From: Thelonectria olida
Lineage: Eukaryota > Ascomycota > Sordariomycetes > Hypocreales > Nectriaceae
Reading direction: 5' to 3'
DNA: 64,000 nt
NCBI GenBank assembly: GCA_020736575.1
Contig: JAGPYM010000092.1
Span: forward strand, 1 to 64,000
Part shown: positions 1-12,521 of the stretch, in pieces
How the letters are laid out: every line of letters begins with the position of its first letter
Position numbering within the stretch: the stretch's first letter is position 1
Notes under the pieces: generated by a model
Seen by the model: the letters and a program-made list of their open reading frames with translations, nothing else
Told to the model about the DNA's origin: nothing
Database searches by the model: none
Position numbers and translations under genes: made by a program

Positions 1-2869
1 TAATATAATACTTATAATATTATAAAGATCTAATAGCTTTTACTATTAAGATTTTATATATACTAATTAAATATTAGTAACTCTTTTTACTTTCTTATTA
101 TAAAAACTCCCCTGCCCTTTTATAAGTAAGCTACTTTCTTACTATTTACTTTTCCTAATTGTATTAGCTTTAAGGCACTTAATTTTATTTTATTATAGCT
201 AAAGAGAATAAGTTTAATATTAGCTTAGAGCTAAAGGTACTACTTTCTAATTATATTATATTTATTAGTCCCTACTTTTTTTTATTTTTATTATTTATAA
301 TTAAATATTAGCCTTATAACTAGAAATAGTCTAGGCCCCTTTTAGGGCAGATAACTTTTATATTAAGTCTATTACTTTTCCCTTACTTTTTACTACTTAT
401 TACCCTACTTATTATAATATAATTTCTTACTATTACTTTTAAATTTTTTTATTTATATACTTATTAAATAGTTTATTATTATTAGCTACTAGTTTATAAT
501 ATTATTTAATATAATTTAGGGCGGCTGCTTTTTTAAAGTTAGCTAATAGTTCTTATATTAGGATTATATTCCTAAGCTATTTAATAAGAACTTTATAATA
601 GTACTTATAACCTTACTTTTACTATTTAATATATAAGGTTTTTTTTACTTCCTACTTATTTAAGCTATTAACTTATATTAATAGAAGTTAGAAGTTATTA
701 TTTTATTAGCCTAGTAGGGGGTCTTATAGCGCCCTCTTAAAAAGGTTAATATAAAATTATAAGAATATTATACTAGGTATATTTAGTTAAATTATATATT
801 TGCTAATTATATATATAATTATATATATATAATATAGCTAGTTTAGCTTTTTAAAAGGTTATTTTAAGCTAATATTTATAAGGTTTAGCTAGACTTTATT
901 TCTAATTTTAAACTTTTTAATAGAATATTATTACTAATTTATTACATTCTATTAGTATTACTAGGTAGTAGTTATATTTATTTAGATAAATTTAATAACT
1001 TTTTAGATTTATTTAACTAGGGCTTTTATTATAGCCTTATTACTATTTTATAGGGCAAACTCTTTAATTTCCTTTATTAGGAAGGGGTGGATATAATAGC
1101 TATATTTTAAAAAGAAGGGGCTTATATCTATTATTAAATAGTTGCAGTTATTTAGTAATAGTAAAATAGCAGGAAGTAGTTTCCCCTAATCCAATTGGGC
1201 GAAGTATATATAAGCTTAAAAGTAAGTTTAGACTTTCTAATTAATATATTTAGATCTTCTATTAATTTGCAGGTGCTATATTATATTAAGCCTTTATATA
1301 ATTCTAATAAAGTAGTAGAGAGTTTTTTAAAAGTATCCTGTCTAGTTAGACTTGCAATTACTTATAATTAACTAAGGTATATTATAAAACTAGTAATAGC
1401 AGTTAAGAAATTGCTATGCGCATGCTATAGTATCTATTATCTTTATAGCTTTTAAGGTAACTGCATATTTTAGCTAGTTTTTAATAACTTAAAGGAACTA
1501 GGCGCTATTTTTACCTATTAGTAAGAGTTTTATAATAAAGTTTATAGCTAGGTTATAGTAAGCTTACTTTAGAATTAGTAGTAGCCTAAAGAGTCCTCTT
1601 TTAGTTTACTTTTAAATAGTTAAATAATTATAAATATAATAGTTTTATATAAAATAGTAAATTAGTTATAAGATCTTTAGCTAGTAGAACCTTCTTCTAA
1701 TTATAATAAGCATTCTGTCCTTACTAGAGTACCCTCTTATTATAAAATTATATTCGATTTAGATTATATAAGTTTATAATAAGTCTTTTACTTTCTTATT
1801 AGATTCTTTTAAACTATTTCCCCTAGGAACTTATAATTACTTTTAGTATAAAAGTTAGCCTTTTTTATTTATATTATATTTTATAATTTATACTTATAAG
1901 TGCAATTTAGCTAGAAAGTAGTAGTTTTATTACCTTACTCTTATAATTGCACTTTAATAAGTATTATTTTCCCTTATTATTTTCTCTTATAATTCTTCTA
2001 ATTTAGTATTTTTATAAATACTCTAGCTATAAGTAGTATAGTTTTAGCAATTTTATACTTTTAAAGTAATTTAAATAGTATATAGCTAGGGATTAGTTAA
2101 ATAATATAGCCCTTCTTTTAGTTATTATCTGCTTCTAATAGCTAGTCTTACTTGTAGTAACTTAGTGCATCTAGTATTATAGCTTTGCGGCCTAAATAGT
2201 ATTTTAATTAGAAGTTATACTATACTAGTTCCCCTGCTTAATAAGCTTGCTATTTTATAAGCTTTTACTTTTATATAAAGTATTTTAAGTTTTTATAATT
2301 AGAAATAATTATAAAAACTTATAACTAACTAGTATTAAGCTTTATTTTTTTAAATAGTTTATTACTACTAGTATCTCCTTATTATAAATTAGATAGTTAT
2401 ATTTTACTAGAATAAACTACTATAAGTAAAATATAATAGAATAGTATTACTCTTATAAGTCTTTTTATATTAGGACCCCCCCTAGGGTATAGCCTAAATA
2501 GTCTAGCTTAATTTAAATCTTTTAGGTCTCCTTCTATTTAATAAAAATAGAAGTTTTATAAAAATAGCATTTTAGCTCTTAAAATACTATTTACTTATTA
2601 TATTTTTAAGTAAAGTTTACTCTCTTTTTTATTAGTTATATTAATAGAAATATAACCCTTAAAAAGCTTAGGATAAATATTTAATAATAGTTTATAAAGC
2701 TAATAAAACTCTAGACCCCTTTTACTATTATTAATACTACCTATTTATAAATAGCTTACTACTTTTTAAAATTATAAGCTACTTTTACTCTTACTCTTAT
2801 AATAAACCTAAAATATTTAACTTTTTAAATTATAAACTTATATTTTTTAAGATCTAAAGTAAGCTCTAC

Positions 2870-3330
2870 TACTTAAAGGGCGCTAAAAACTTATTAGATT
2901 TTTATTATATAGTCCTTTTAGGAGCTAGATATATAAATAAGTATATTATTTATATAAACTATTATAAAATAGTTTAAATATTATTAAAAGATACTATTAA
3001 TATACTATTAGAATATAATAGGACTACTATTAAATCTAAAGGGGCATACTAGCTATTTAAATAAACTGAACCTTATTTAAAAAGCAGTCTGGGCCTTATA
3101 GCCTTTAGTAATTTAAAACTTATAAAAGATACTAATTATATTTAGTTTAGTAAATTAATAGGCTCCTACTAGATTGCAGAGGGTTTTAATAATTAGTAGG
3201 AGTAGGTAGTAGTCTTATTATATAATTATATTAAAAGTGTAGTAGTTATAATAGAACTATAGTTCCCTTTCTAGTTTTTTTATAAAAAGTACTAGAGCTA
3301 TTATAAGTAAGCAGCTAGTTTATATAAACC
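2870..3330 (+). pseudogene. RIP-broken coding remnant, family unknown
   Basis: One plus-strand frame here reads as a plausible protein interrupted mainly by TAG, with a few TAA. Short readable pieces include DFYYIVLLGARYINKY, KSSLGLIAFSNLKLIKD and a Trp/Phe/Tyr-rich end. TAG is what RIP makes from TGG (tryptophan), and several of the stops fall where an aromatic residue would fit. I take this as an old transposon ORF. I do not recognise the family. Boundaries are approximate and the frame probably continues both ways. Confidence 0.35.
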
Positions 3331-5639
3331 CCTAATTAAATAGGTTAAAAAGGACTTTTTATAATATTAGTAACTCTTTTTAAAATATAATATAAAGCGG
3401 CCCTTATAGTAGGGCTAGCTTATTATTATATTTATCTTTAATTAGATTAATTTTATAGTTATTATTAGGTTAATAGGGAGGAAGCTATATGGCTTTTATA
3501 AGCGAGAAAAGGTAGGGGTAGTTTTTTAAAATATCCCTTAGGATTTAGTCTTCTATTTATACTAACTCTTTCTTTTTAAGGGCCTTTTTAATATTAGTAA
3601 GGCGAATAGTGCAAACTTTATACTTTATAAAGTCTTTATATTTTTATATTATTCTAGCCCGCTTATATAGCCCTATAAAGACTAAGGCTAATATAAGCTT
3701 AATAGCTTGGATTATTTTAATTTAAGCAGGCTTTTCTTTTAATACTAGGGTTATTATTATTTTTATAAGGCTATAATATATTTACTTTACTTTTATATTA
3801 TATATTACCCAATTAGCTTCTAGCTAGAGCTTACTTAAAAATAAACTTCCTTTTAGCTTTTTTATTAAATAGGTATATAAAAGTTATTTAAAACTATTAA
3901 TATTTACTATTAAAATTATAACTCCTTTTAATATTTCCTTTATAAGCTTATTAATAAAGCTATAAAATTATAATAGTTTTTTTAATATAAATAGAAGGTA
4001 AAAGTTATAAATAAGATTAGAATTAATTAAAATATATATATTATAACTACTATTTATAAATATTTAATAAGACTTTCTACTAACTTATATATTAATTTCT
4101 ACTAGCTTATTAAATATTTACTTTTTTTACTTCTTTTATTTTTAATATTTTATTTTAATAAGCTTTAAGATTTAATTTTATCCTAAAGCTATTTATTTTT
4201 TTAATTCTTCTAATTATTACTATTATTACTAGATACTAATAAGGTCTCTAGTAATTTTTTTATAATTACTACTGCCCTAACTCTATACTCCTTATAATAG
4301 TACTAATAGCAAACAAGCTTAAAATATTTAATAATAAGATAGCCCTTTTAGCTATACTTATAATACTTATAAGGGGGTTATATTATTATAACTAGCAGGG
4401 CTAAGGCAGCTAAGCTATTATACCTTTTAACACTTATCTAATTAACTCCTATTATTAGTATATTTTTATTTTAATCTTAGCTGCCCTTCTAATTACTACT
4501 ACTTTCTCTTACTAACCTTTTAATAATATTACTAAAGGTAGGGTGTGCCTATTTAATCTTTTAAACGACCTTACTTATAAATATAATCTAATTATAATAG
4601 TAGGGGGCAGCCTTATAATAGCTAAACTAAAAGTTAGCTTCTTATTAAAAGCTCCTTTTAAAAAGGTAATTTTTATACTATCTTCCTACCTAGCTCCTCC
4701 TGCTTTTAATAGGGTTTACTTAAATTTTAATAAAAAGAAAGTGAAAAATATATTCTTACCTTATTAGATATTATATAATAAGGCTATTATATATTTTTAA
4801 AAGTTACTATTAAAATAAGTTTAATTAAAATAAGCTATAAAATTATTAGGCTTAAAAAGGCCCCTATTACCTCTAGTAATATAATAAGTAGCTACTACCT
4901 ACTAGAGTTTAATATTAAAATATAAGTTAATAAGATAAAATATTTTAAAGTTTAAAATATTATTAAGCTGCCTATTTAATATAAGTTTATTATATATTTA
5001 TTATATTATATAAGGTATTTAAAATAAATACTAGAAAATTTAAGCAGGTTTAGGACGGCCTTATACCTTATAAGTGCAGGTAGAGCTAGTATTATTCTAA
5101 GGGCTATTTTTAAGGCAGTTTTAGGGGGTGTAATATAAGGGGTTCTTAGTAGGCTTTTAGCTAGTCTAAGGCACTTATATAGCTCGGCCAGTTGCTTTTA
5201 TATAGGGCTAAAAGCGATTAAAATTAACCTTTAAGCCCCCCAAGTGATAGCTTTAATAATCTAGAGATTAAGTGCATATAGCTATTCCTCTATTATACTA
5301 TATATATAGCTTTTTTATTATAATATTACTTATAATAAGGGAAGTAAAATTAAGTTTTAAATAATATAAGGGGCTAGATTTAAATAGTTATAATAGAAGG
5401 TAGCTTAAAGATTAAATATTTAAAACTAGAGAGAAAGAAAGGAAAGAGTTTTCCCTTATAGCAGGCTTGCTATAAGGTTTATATGGCCTTACTACTAGGC
5501 TGCCTCGGCTTACTTTTAGCCCAGTTCTTAGCTTATCTCTAGTTGCTATATGCTTTCAGTTTTATAGCAGTAGCCCGAAATAACTATTAGGCCACGCTTA
5601 TAACAATTATATTATATTTAATTAATAAAAAGTTATATA

Positions 5640-5860
5640 TTTTAGCTATTATATATTATATTATTAGTTAAGTTATATAGACTAGAGTTAAATAGAAAGG
5701 TGCTTTTATATTAAAAGTTTAAAATAAGGTTTTTTAAGTAAAGTTTATTTAATAGGGACTTTTATTTTAAAACTAATTATAAGCCCTATTAAAAAGCTTA
5801 TTATAATAGATATAAGGCTAGGGTTTAGCTTATATTAACTTTTATTTTATATTTAAATTC
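5640..5860 (-). repeat. Inverted copy of the repeat at 59.8 kb
   Basis: Read on the minus strand, this segment matches about 59.76-60.06 kb over roughly 200 bp, for example GTTAATATAAGCTAAACCCT and AATAGGGCTTATAATTAG in both. Differences are mostly transitions. It is therefore one copy of a dispersed repeat that occurs in opposite orientation on the other side of the gene island. Next to it (about 5.44-5.61 kb) is a less AT-rich stretch containing a pyrimidine/purine tract; it could be part of an LTR, but this is unproven. Confidence 0.6.
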
Positions 5861-6780
5861 TTAGCCCTTTTAATAATAATAAGTATTTACTAAATTAGTA
5901 ATATTAATTTAAATATTATTATATATATAATTATAAAAGTTATTCTTTTAATAAAACTTATATATATAAATAAAATCTTTAATAGTTAGAAACCTTTTTA
6001 ATATATAAACTTATTTTCCTATTAATAAGCTAATCTTTTTTATTAAATTCTTTTAAATATACTAATATTTATTAAAAAAAACCTAATAATTATATTAAAA
6101 AATACTTATTAAAACTATTAATTTTCTAATATTAAAAAAATATATTTATAATTCTTTTATTTATATAATAAGTTTAAAAAACTTTATATAATATTTAAAT
6201 ATTTAAATATTTTAAAATATTAATTTAAAAAATTACTTTATATATTTAATTAAATATTAATTTTATAATAAAAAGTTTTACTAAATTATTATATATACTT
6301 TTTAAATTTTAAACTTATAATAATATTTCTTTTTACTATTAAATTTAAAAAGCTAATAAATTAAATATTAATTAAATTATAAGCTATTTTAAATAAAACT
6401 ATTTTAAAAAACTATTTTAATTAACTTATTTAAATTTTATATTTTTCTTTCTTATAATTTTACTTTTACTTTAAATATAAAAATAATAATAATTATTATT
6501 TTAATATTTATTTTATATAAATTATAAAATAATAAAAAAAATATAAAAAATATAAAAAAAGCTTTAATAATAACTTTTTAAAAATAAAACTAATAATTAT
6601 TTAATAAAAGGTTTTTAAAAAGTAAAAATAACTTTCTAAATAATAGGCTAAAAATTATACCCTCTTTATTATAAGTATTTATTTAATGTACCCCTAGCTA
6701 TTAGTTTTTAAACTGCCCCTCTACCCTACTATACCCCTACTACTAACCCTAATCTGCACCTTATAATATCCTTAAATCTA

Positions 6781-7642
6781 ACTTAAAGGGCTTAACCGCT
6801 CAGTTAGTTAATACTATAGCTTAGCAAGCTCTAGGAGCAAAATAAGTATTAAATAAGCATCGAGTGAGCGCAGACTGATTAGCGCCAGATCTTATCCTAC
6901 TAAAGCGGCAAGAGGTTGCGTCAAGATTCGGGTTTAGAAACAATCGCACCCAATAAGACGTGCGTGAAGTAGGTATTATGAAACAAATTCGCAGCAGCGG
7001 GAAGGGCGCATCCTTTGTCGATTCGAAACTGTTTTGAGGATAATTTCAGGTTAGACGAACACCCTTTACCGACTTCCGAAGTGGGAAGTTTAAACCATTT
7101 TACCAGATTGGGAAACCTATAAAGCCTGTCAGTCCACTGGGTAAACTGAATGAAAAGACTAACGGCGTAACAACTATGCCGAGATCCTATAAGCTGACGG
7201 TTTGCGTGTACGAGGAATTTATACTCTAAGTTTGATGTTAGAGATACGGATACAGGTATCAAACACAACTGGAAAATGATGTCCTATTAGGTGCTAACTC
7301 AGTTCGCGTGTCTCTGTCTAGTTTTCTTTCTTACTGATTCCACCAAGCCCCGAAGTATGCAGTCCGGCAACCAGCCTTTGGCGGAGCCTCAACCCTAACC
7401 TGAACCTCTTGTTTCCAACACTTGAGCTGTTGATCCGAGATATTTGAGCAATCTATGCGCTACCGAATAGAGATGACTCTGGAGGGTGCATCGGTTCAAA
7501 TTTCCAGCAATGTTTGCCATCTTCCTGGTGGGGAGCCAGTTTAAAATGTCATTTACAGTGGGAACGAAGACGTCTCAAATCTCCGGCGAAGGAGACAGGC
7601 AGTCAAGAACGTAATAGCTGGATAGCGCCGTTGTGGCCACGC
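6781..7642. other. Non-coding transition next to the AT block
   Basis: Composition changes from AT-rich to balanced at about 6.78 kb. The open frame at 6921-7268 (-) has no domain, start context or codon pattern that supports it. I see no gene here. The part nearest 7643 is presumably the 3' flank of the NLR-like gene. Confidence 0.5.
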
Positions 7643-10600
7643 TTAGCGGCCAAGTCGAGTGGCTTCCGCCCGTTCGTTGCTCTTCGCTTCTGCGTTGGTT
7701 CCAGCCGCAAGAAGCTGCTGCATCACTACCTCATGGCCGCCCATAGCCGCCCAGTGAAGCACGGTCCAGCCGTTACTATTCCTCGCGTTAACATCAGCTC
7801 CAGCCGCGAGAAGTTGCTGCACTATCGTAGCGTGGCCTTCAGCGGCAGCTACGGAAAGGGCCGATCGACCTTCCCAACTATCCTTCGCATCCACATCAGC
7901 ATTGGCGTCAAGAAGCTGCAGCACCACCGCATCATGGCCGCAGTTGGCGGCCCAAAGAAGCGCCGTCCTTCCGATATCATCCTTCGCGTTGACATCGACC
8001 CCAGCTGAGAGAAGCTGCTGCACCACCCCCTCATTACCGCTCATAGCAGCTAGTTGAAGCGCTGTCCAACCATCGTACATTTCGTTGGCATCGGCGCCGG
8101 CCGGGGGCTTGAACCAGGCATACTTCTCCTTCGCGTTGGCATCAGCCCCGGCCGCGAGAAGCTGCTGCACCACCAGGTCGTGGCCTTTGTTGGCGGCATC
8201 GTGAAGCGCTGTCGAGCCTAATTCGCGCCTCGCGTTGACATCAGCCCCGGCCGCAAGAAGCTGCTGCACCACCAGGTCGTGGCCTTTAGAGGCAGCGTCA
8301 TGAAGTGCCGTCGAGCTGACTTTGTCTGTCGCGTTAACATCAGCCCCCATCCGGAGAAGCTGCTGCACTACCGCTAGGTGGCCATTGCTGGAGGCCCAAG
8401 AAAGGGCCGACTTCCCGTGTCGACTGTCCTTAACATTCAAATTCGCAAACGCTTCCTTAGGTAGCCGATCCACGACCTGGCTCAGCCCGAAATAGGCAGC
8501 GACAACAAGCGAAGAAAAACCCCCCGGCACAGCTCTTTTCACTATAATTCGAAATATTTCAAACCATGCCGGGGAAGCATGTATATGCGGGTGGCAATAA
8601 GTCGTGGCTTTCTTCATCGCCCAGTCGCTGCCATTCCAACCACCATCGCGGAAGTGATCGGCCCAGTAATGCGCTGAATAACGCAGAAAAGTGCGCTCAT
8701 CAATGTACTGATCTTGTTCCTCAGTTGACTTAAGGCTCCGGAGTTTAAAGTCTGATAAGGAGAGCCGACAAGTGCAGATTTCGGCAAGGATGCAATAAGA
8801 TTCTTCCGGATGAAGCGAGAACTTCCACTGCAGCGTCGAGCTGGTAGGGCTGGGAGATGCTGAAGGCGATGACAATAGCGGGGGAACCAAAAACTCGCGG
8901 GCAGTATGATGAAGCAAGTAGATCCTTAAGTCAACCACCACTACAAAAAGCCCACAATGTTGCCTGATATTATGGCGGATTCGGTCTTCTGGCCCTAGCT
9001 TGAGATCGCCGAAGGATCGATGATGGGGCTTAATCGCCAAAGCCAAGGCCATCTCCTGTAGAGTAAGAGGCCTCGCTGCTGCAACGACGATATGGAGGAG
9101 CCTCCTGGCATGTTCAACATCTGGACTCTTTGACAAGATCCTGCTATATGCTTCATCAACCGTTTTTGGGATCGTCTTCACTATCGCCCGAATGTCTTGT
9201 GCCCTGTCGATAATGCTGCCGATTATGATGTCAAAGATGAGATGCACCCAGAGGTAGGTGCGGTTCGGAGCCAGCGTAAGTTCCTCTTGAAGAACGTCTC
9301 GCTCTGCTTGATGGAGCCCGAGCATTCCACCAACTTCCGCCACTCTCCTCCCTACGACGAAGTCGATCTCGCGAGAAATCTTATCTACCTCCTCTTCGTT
9401 CTCCCCACTTAGGTGGATCATCGGCAGCTCGCGTTCTAAAAGATAGAATCTTCTATTGATATCCAGATAGGGCCGGCTGGTCAAGAGGAACTTCAATGCA
9501 GGACGAGTCGTCGCTGAGCCCGAGTAGAATTTGCTAACAGCTTCGAGAAACTGATGCCGTCCTGAAACCTCGCATTCGTCTAAGGCATCGAAGATGCAGA
9601 CAATCTCACACCCCTTGTGGCCAGTTGCGACGGAAATAAGCATATCCCAGAGGTCGTGGAAGGAAGCCAATCGCTTCTCTCCACCATCTTCAAACTGCTT
9701 GAGAATCTGGTCGGAAAAAGAAGCGGGATTCTGTATGAATATCTGACGCAAGATACAGCAGAGAGCCGTCGTTGAAGATCTCTGGTCTTCGAAGTCGTCC
9801 TTGAAGAAGAAGTAGCTGGTTATTCTCGCAGTCGTGCTGGGTAACACCTCATCCACCAGGAACTTAGCCAGCACCGACTTTCCGCAACCCGGGTCAGCAG
9901 ATACCCAAAGAAGGCTAGCTGTGTTGCTCAGCCGCCATTGTCGGAAGAGCGGATGGTTTGTGAACCACTCGCATGTCCCTGTTACTCGTGACGGATTTCG
10001 ATCCTTGCGGTCCCTATATGGACAAGCGAATAGTTTTCGGAGCCATTCTAGTTGTTCTTAGTGAAAGATCTTCAAGACATAGATGGCATCCCAAGGCCGC
10101 TAGATATACCTGGGCGTTTCGGAGTATCGTCGATCTCCTTCCTTAACCGCCGCATTGCATTTTCCACCCCTTCGCCGTAGATAAGTGGAATAAAGACACC
10201 AAAAAGCCCTAGGAGACAATACGCCCTATCTTCTGCACGCGTGGTTTGGCGTGTCTGCGTCCACGAGAATCGCTCATCGACACTGAACTGAGAGAGTGGA
10301 GTTCCCTGAAGCGCGGGAATCGGTATCCCTGTTATCTCGTGAATATGCTGTTCGAACGATCTCTTATCGCCGAGTCGTGTGCCTGCCTGCGTGAAGAATT
10401 CGACTGAGGATGGTCCAAGAAGCTCCTGGAGCGTCCAGCCCCTGGTAAACCATCGACTTGCACGAAAAGCCGGTTCCCACGAGAGGTCAGGTTGGGCATT
10501 GTTCGGCAGAGGGCCGGTGATGGAAACATCTGACAGGTATACATAGCATCGAGAGGCATCGCGGTACCATCGGAACATGGAATTTATCGCCTCATCGAGC

Positions 10601-10866
10601 TCCACCTTGTTTGACTTATCGATACAGCAGGTGTCAACCCAAATGTATCGCAAGCCATCACGCCCTGCCTGTTCTGCACAGAATCTGATCTTTTGATAGC
10701 CTGCCTTGCCTTTGCTGGTGCCTCCCTCCATATCTTTGAAGGTGACCTCTTCAGTGTGGTCTGCCATCCATGTATGGGAGAGTATCGCATATGGCGGGAT
10801 TTTGTCGTTGAACAAGTTCTCAGTGAGGCTAAGCTTGGCATCATCGCCGCATTGCAGCAATCTCAT
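7643..10866 (-). CDS. HET-NACHT-ankyrin NLR-like protein
   Basis: This is a fungal NLR-like receptor of the allorecognition/programmed-cell-death type. There are two exons, 10866-10110 and 10056-7643, joined across a 53-nt intron (donor GTATAT, acceptor CTAAG); splicing gives 1056 aa in one frame. The start at 10866 gives MRLLQ, the usual beginning of HET proteins; the open frame continues upstream but lacks this signature. Domains in order: HET (about residues 1-200; PYAILSHTW, YIWVDTCCIDK, RGWTLQELL), then NACHT (P-loop ADPGCGKS near 308, Walker B CIFDALDEC near 405), then about seven ankyrin repeats (about 790-1050). One ankyrin unit is collapsed (KEKYAWFKPPAGADANE). In related proteins the C-terminal repeats sense a ligand, NACHT oligomerises and HET triggers cell death; these roles are inferred from the family. 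It looks intact. Confidence 0.85.
8140..8340 (-). repeat. Near-identical 99-bp ankyrin-coding repeats
   Basis: Two neighbouring 99-bp units encode GHDLVVQQLLAAGAD-type ankyrin repeats and differ at only a minority of bases. Similarity at DNA level points to recent duplication or gene conversion among repeats inside the NLR-like gene. Confidence 0.65.
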
Positions 10867-11309
10867 TTTTGCGTGGACACCACCGGTCGGATGACGATAG
10901 AAGATTAGGAAGATATCTGTCAGGCAGGGTGATAAGATTGATCCAGAAGTCAAGGACCTATAAATGGGAAGATTGCCCCCACTCAGTTGAAGGGGTGAGT
11001 AGAGCTGATTGGGGGGCAGTTGAGAGGACATAAGAGCGTCCACTTGTGCTATGTCACGTGTCGCTTGAGTTTCGTCTCATAATACCACAGTATACAATAC
11101 GATCCGTTATCTCAGTCGTCGCATTCAGAGCACCATGTCACTCACATACATCAAGGCACAAGTACTTCTCAAATTGACTCTATACCAAGGGCACGGCACC
11201 AGTGGCGACGTATATGCCCTCAACGCAAGCTTCTCAAATTTATCTGGGTTTCTAAATAGTGACCTAATCATGTGAAGTTCCCATATTCCATCGGGTTGCG
11301 TTCCCCTGC
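10867..11309. promoter_or_regulatory. 5' flank of the HET-NACHT-ANK gene
   Basis: This 443-bp stretch separates the start of the NLR-like gene from the 3' end of the MFS gene on the same strand. It must hold the NLR promoter and the MFS terminator. I recognise no specific regulatory motif. Confidence 0.4.
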
Positions 11310-12521
11310 TTATTGAAGACAGTGAGCCCCGATCGAGGGCATGAAGCGTAAGGCTGCTCCAAGCGAGAGTACTAGAAGGCCAGTGTAGAAGCTCGCCGTC
11401 TTCAAATCATCCAAAGAGGAAGCAAAGGCGGCAACGAAAGAAGTGCCGACGATTCCAGCTGCTCCCCATGCTGCGAGAACTTGACCGTATGCATGGGGAA
11501 ATTGCGTGGCGTTGGACTGTTGACTTTTGATCAAACCAGGCAGAATGCTGAATCCCGTTCCGTGGGCAAACAAGACTGTCGAAAGGGCGACAAGAGCCAT
11601 GGCCGCCCCTGCAGATTGCGAAAACGATATCAAAACAAGGCCCCGGAAACAGAACAGGAAGATAAACGTAGACCTTGCTCCCAGACGCGCACTGAGAGCA
11701 GGGGCTAGAAAACCCTCCAAGGTCAGGGTCGCCATGGCACAAGGCAAAACGTTCAGAGAGTCGTCGAAATGGACTCTGTAGTGAGATGCAATGGGGAGCA
11801 ACGCAGCAAAGAGCATCATTCCCGGCAAGGCATTGAAGAACAATAGAGCTGAGAAGAAAATGGTCGAGTTCGATCGGATGGATTGTGGTCGGGAAAAGAG
11901 TCTGCTCTGGTCGGTCTCAACGGGCAGCAAGGCCATTGTGGCGGCTGCGATGGCGATGACGAGAATCCCTCCCGATTTTAGAAACTGGCCGCGTTCCTCT
12001 GCGCTCAAAGAGCCGAATTGATACAATGACCCGAGTGTGATGCACGCGGCTGTGCCCGACGAAAAGCCAAGAGGTCCAATCGCGCTCCGGGCAAGAGGCT
12101 GGCGAGGAAAGCCCTGTCCAACCAGGACTACAACAGCCAGATACGTCCATCCAACGCCGATTCCGCCAAGGAAAAGACAGGCGAGAATGCCTTCGAGATT
12201 CAGACGAGCCAGGAAGTGACCTGTGCCGAATACTGCCGACCCCCAAAGAGCCGTGCCACTTGCGGCAGTAACTCGCGCTCCGCTGATGGCCATGAACGAA
12301 GCGCAGGCACTAACACCGATGGAAAGGCCAAGACAGGCAGCTGTGAACGGCGCAAATGACCAAGGCTGAGACGTGCCCAGGAGTCGAGGCAGTTCAGCGT
12401 GAAGCATGCTTAGGGCGTATACTGATCCCACGCTGAACATGTTGGAAAAGCTCGCCAGCGCAGTCTGAGAAGGACTCGCTGGCGGCTGCGAAGAGACAGA
12501 GGGTGGAATGGTGGGTGTCAT
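11310..12521 (-). CDS. MFS transporter (monocarboxylate/OFA-like)
   Basis: A major facilitator superfamily membrane carrier of 403 aa if started at the ATG at 12521 (MTPTIPPSV); an alternative ATG lies at 12569. The reading frame is uninterrupted and needs no intron. About 11-12 hydrophobic helices are visible, starting after a Pro/Ser-rich N-terminus. The stretch GGIGVGWTYLAVVVLVGQGF and the following GPLGFSSGTAACI resemble the conserved helix 4-5 region of fungal monocarboxylate or oxalate:formate-type (OFA) MFS proteins. The substrate cannot be read from the sequence. Its 3' end faces the 5' flank of the HET-NACHT gene; no functional link is evident. It would act in the plasma or an organelle membrane. 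Confidence 0.75.
   Translation of the reverse strand: MTPTIPPSVSSQPPASPSQTALASFSNMFSVGSVYALSMLHAELPRLLGTSQPWSFAPFTAACLGLSIGVSACASFMAISGARVTAASGTALWGSAVFGTGHFLARLNLEGILACLFLGGIGVGWTYLAVVVLVGQGFPRQPLARSAIGPLGFSSGTAACITLGSLYQFGSLSAEERGQFLKSGGILVIAIAAATMALLPVETDQSRLFSRPQSIRSNSTIFFSALLFFNALPGMMLFAALLPIASHYRVHFDDSLNVLPCAMATLTLEGFLAPALSARLGARSTFIFLFCFRGLVLISFSQSAGAAMALVALSTVLFAHGTGFSILPGLIKSQQSNATQFPHAYGQVLAAWGAAGIVGTSFVAAFASSLDDLKTASFYTGLLVLSLGAALRFMPSIGAHCLQ

Larger units (their letters stand above)
1..6780. repeat. AT-rich RIP-degraded block (left)
   Basis: Nearly all of this stretch is A/T, with stops in every frame and only isolated islands of normal composition (around 5.04-5.25 kb and 5.44-5.61 kb). 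It passes abruptly into balanced DNA near 6.78 kb. By analogy with the retrotransposon at 51-59 kb I infer transposon DNA erased by RIP. No transposase or reverse transcriptase motif was recognised, so the element types are unknown. The short open frame at 4543-4767 shows no family features and is not called a gene. Two substructures are listed separately: a protein-like frame at about 2.87-3.33 kb and an inverted repeat copy at about 5.65-5.86 kb. Confidence 0.85.

Noticed and set aside
4543..4767. 74-codon open frame in the left AT block
   Set aside because: Composition-driven, no family pattern.
6795..6850. tRNA D-arm-like stretch (GCTCAGTTAGTTAATAC)
   Set aside because: No matching anticodon or acceptor stems nearby.
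6921..7268. 115-codon open frame on the minus strand
   Set aside because: Lies in the AT-to-GC transition, no recognisable features or partner exons.
7450..7515. tRNA-like T-arm (GGTTCAAATTTCC)
   Set aside because: The bases that should form the T-stem do not pair and no cloverleaf can be drawn.
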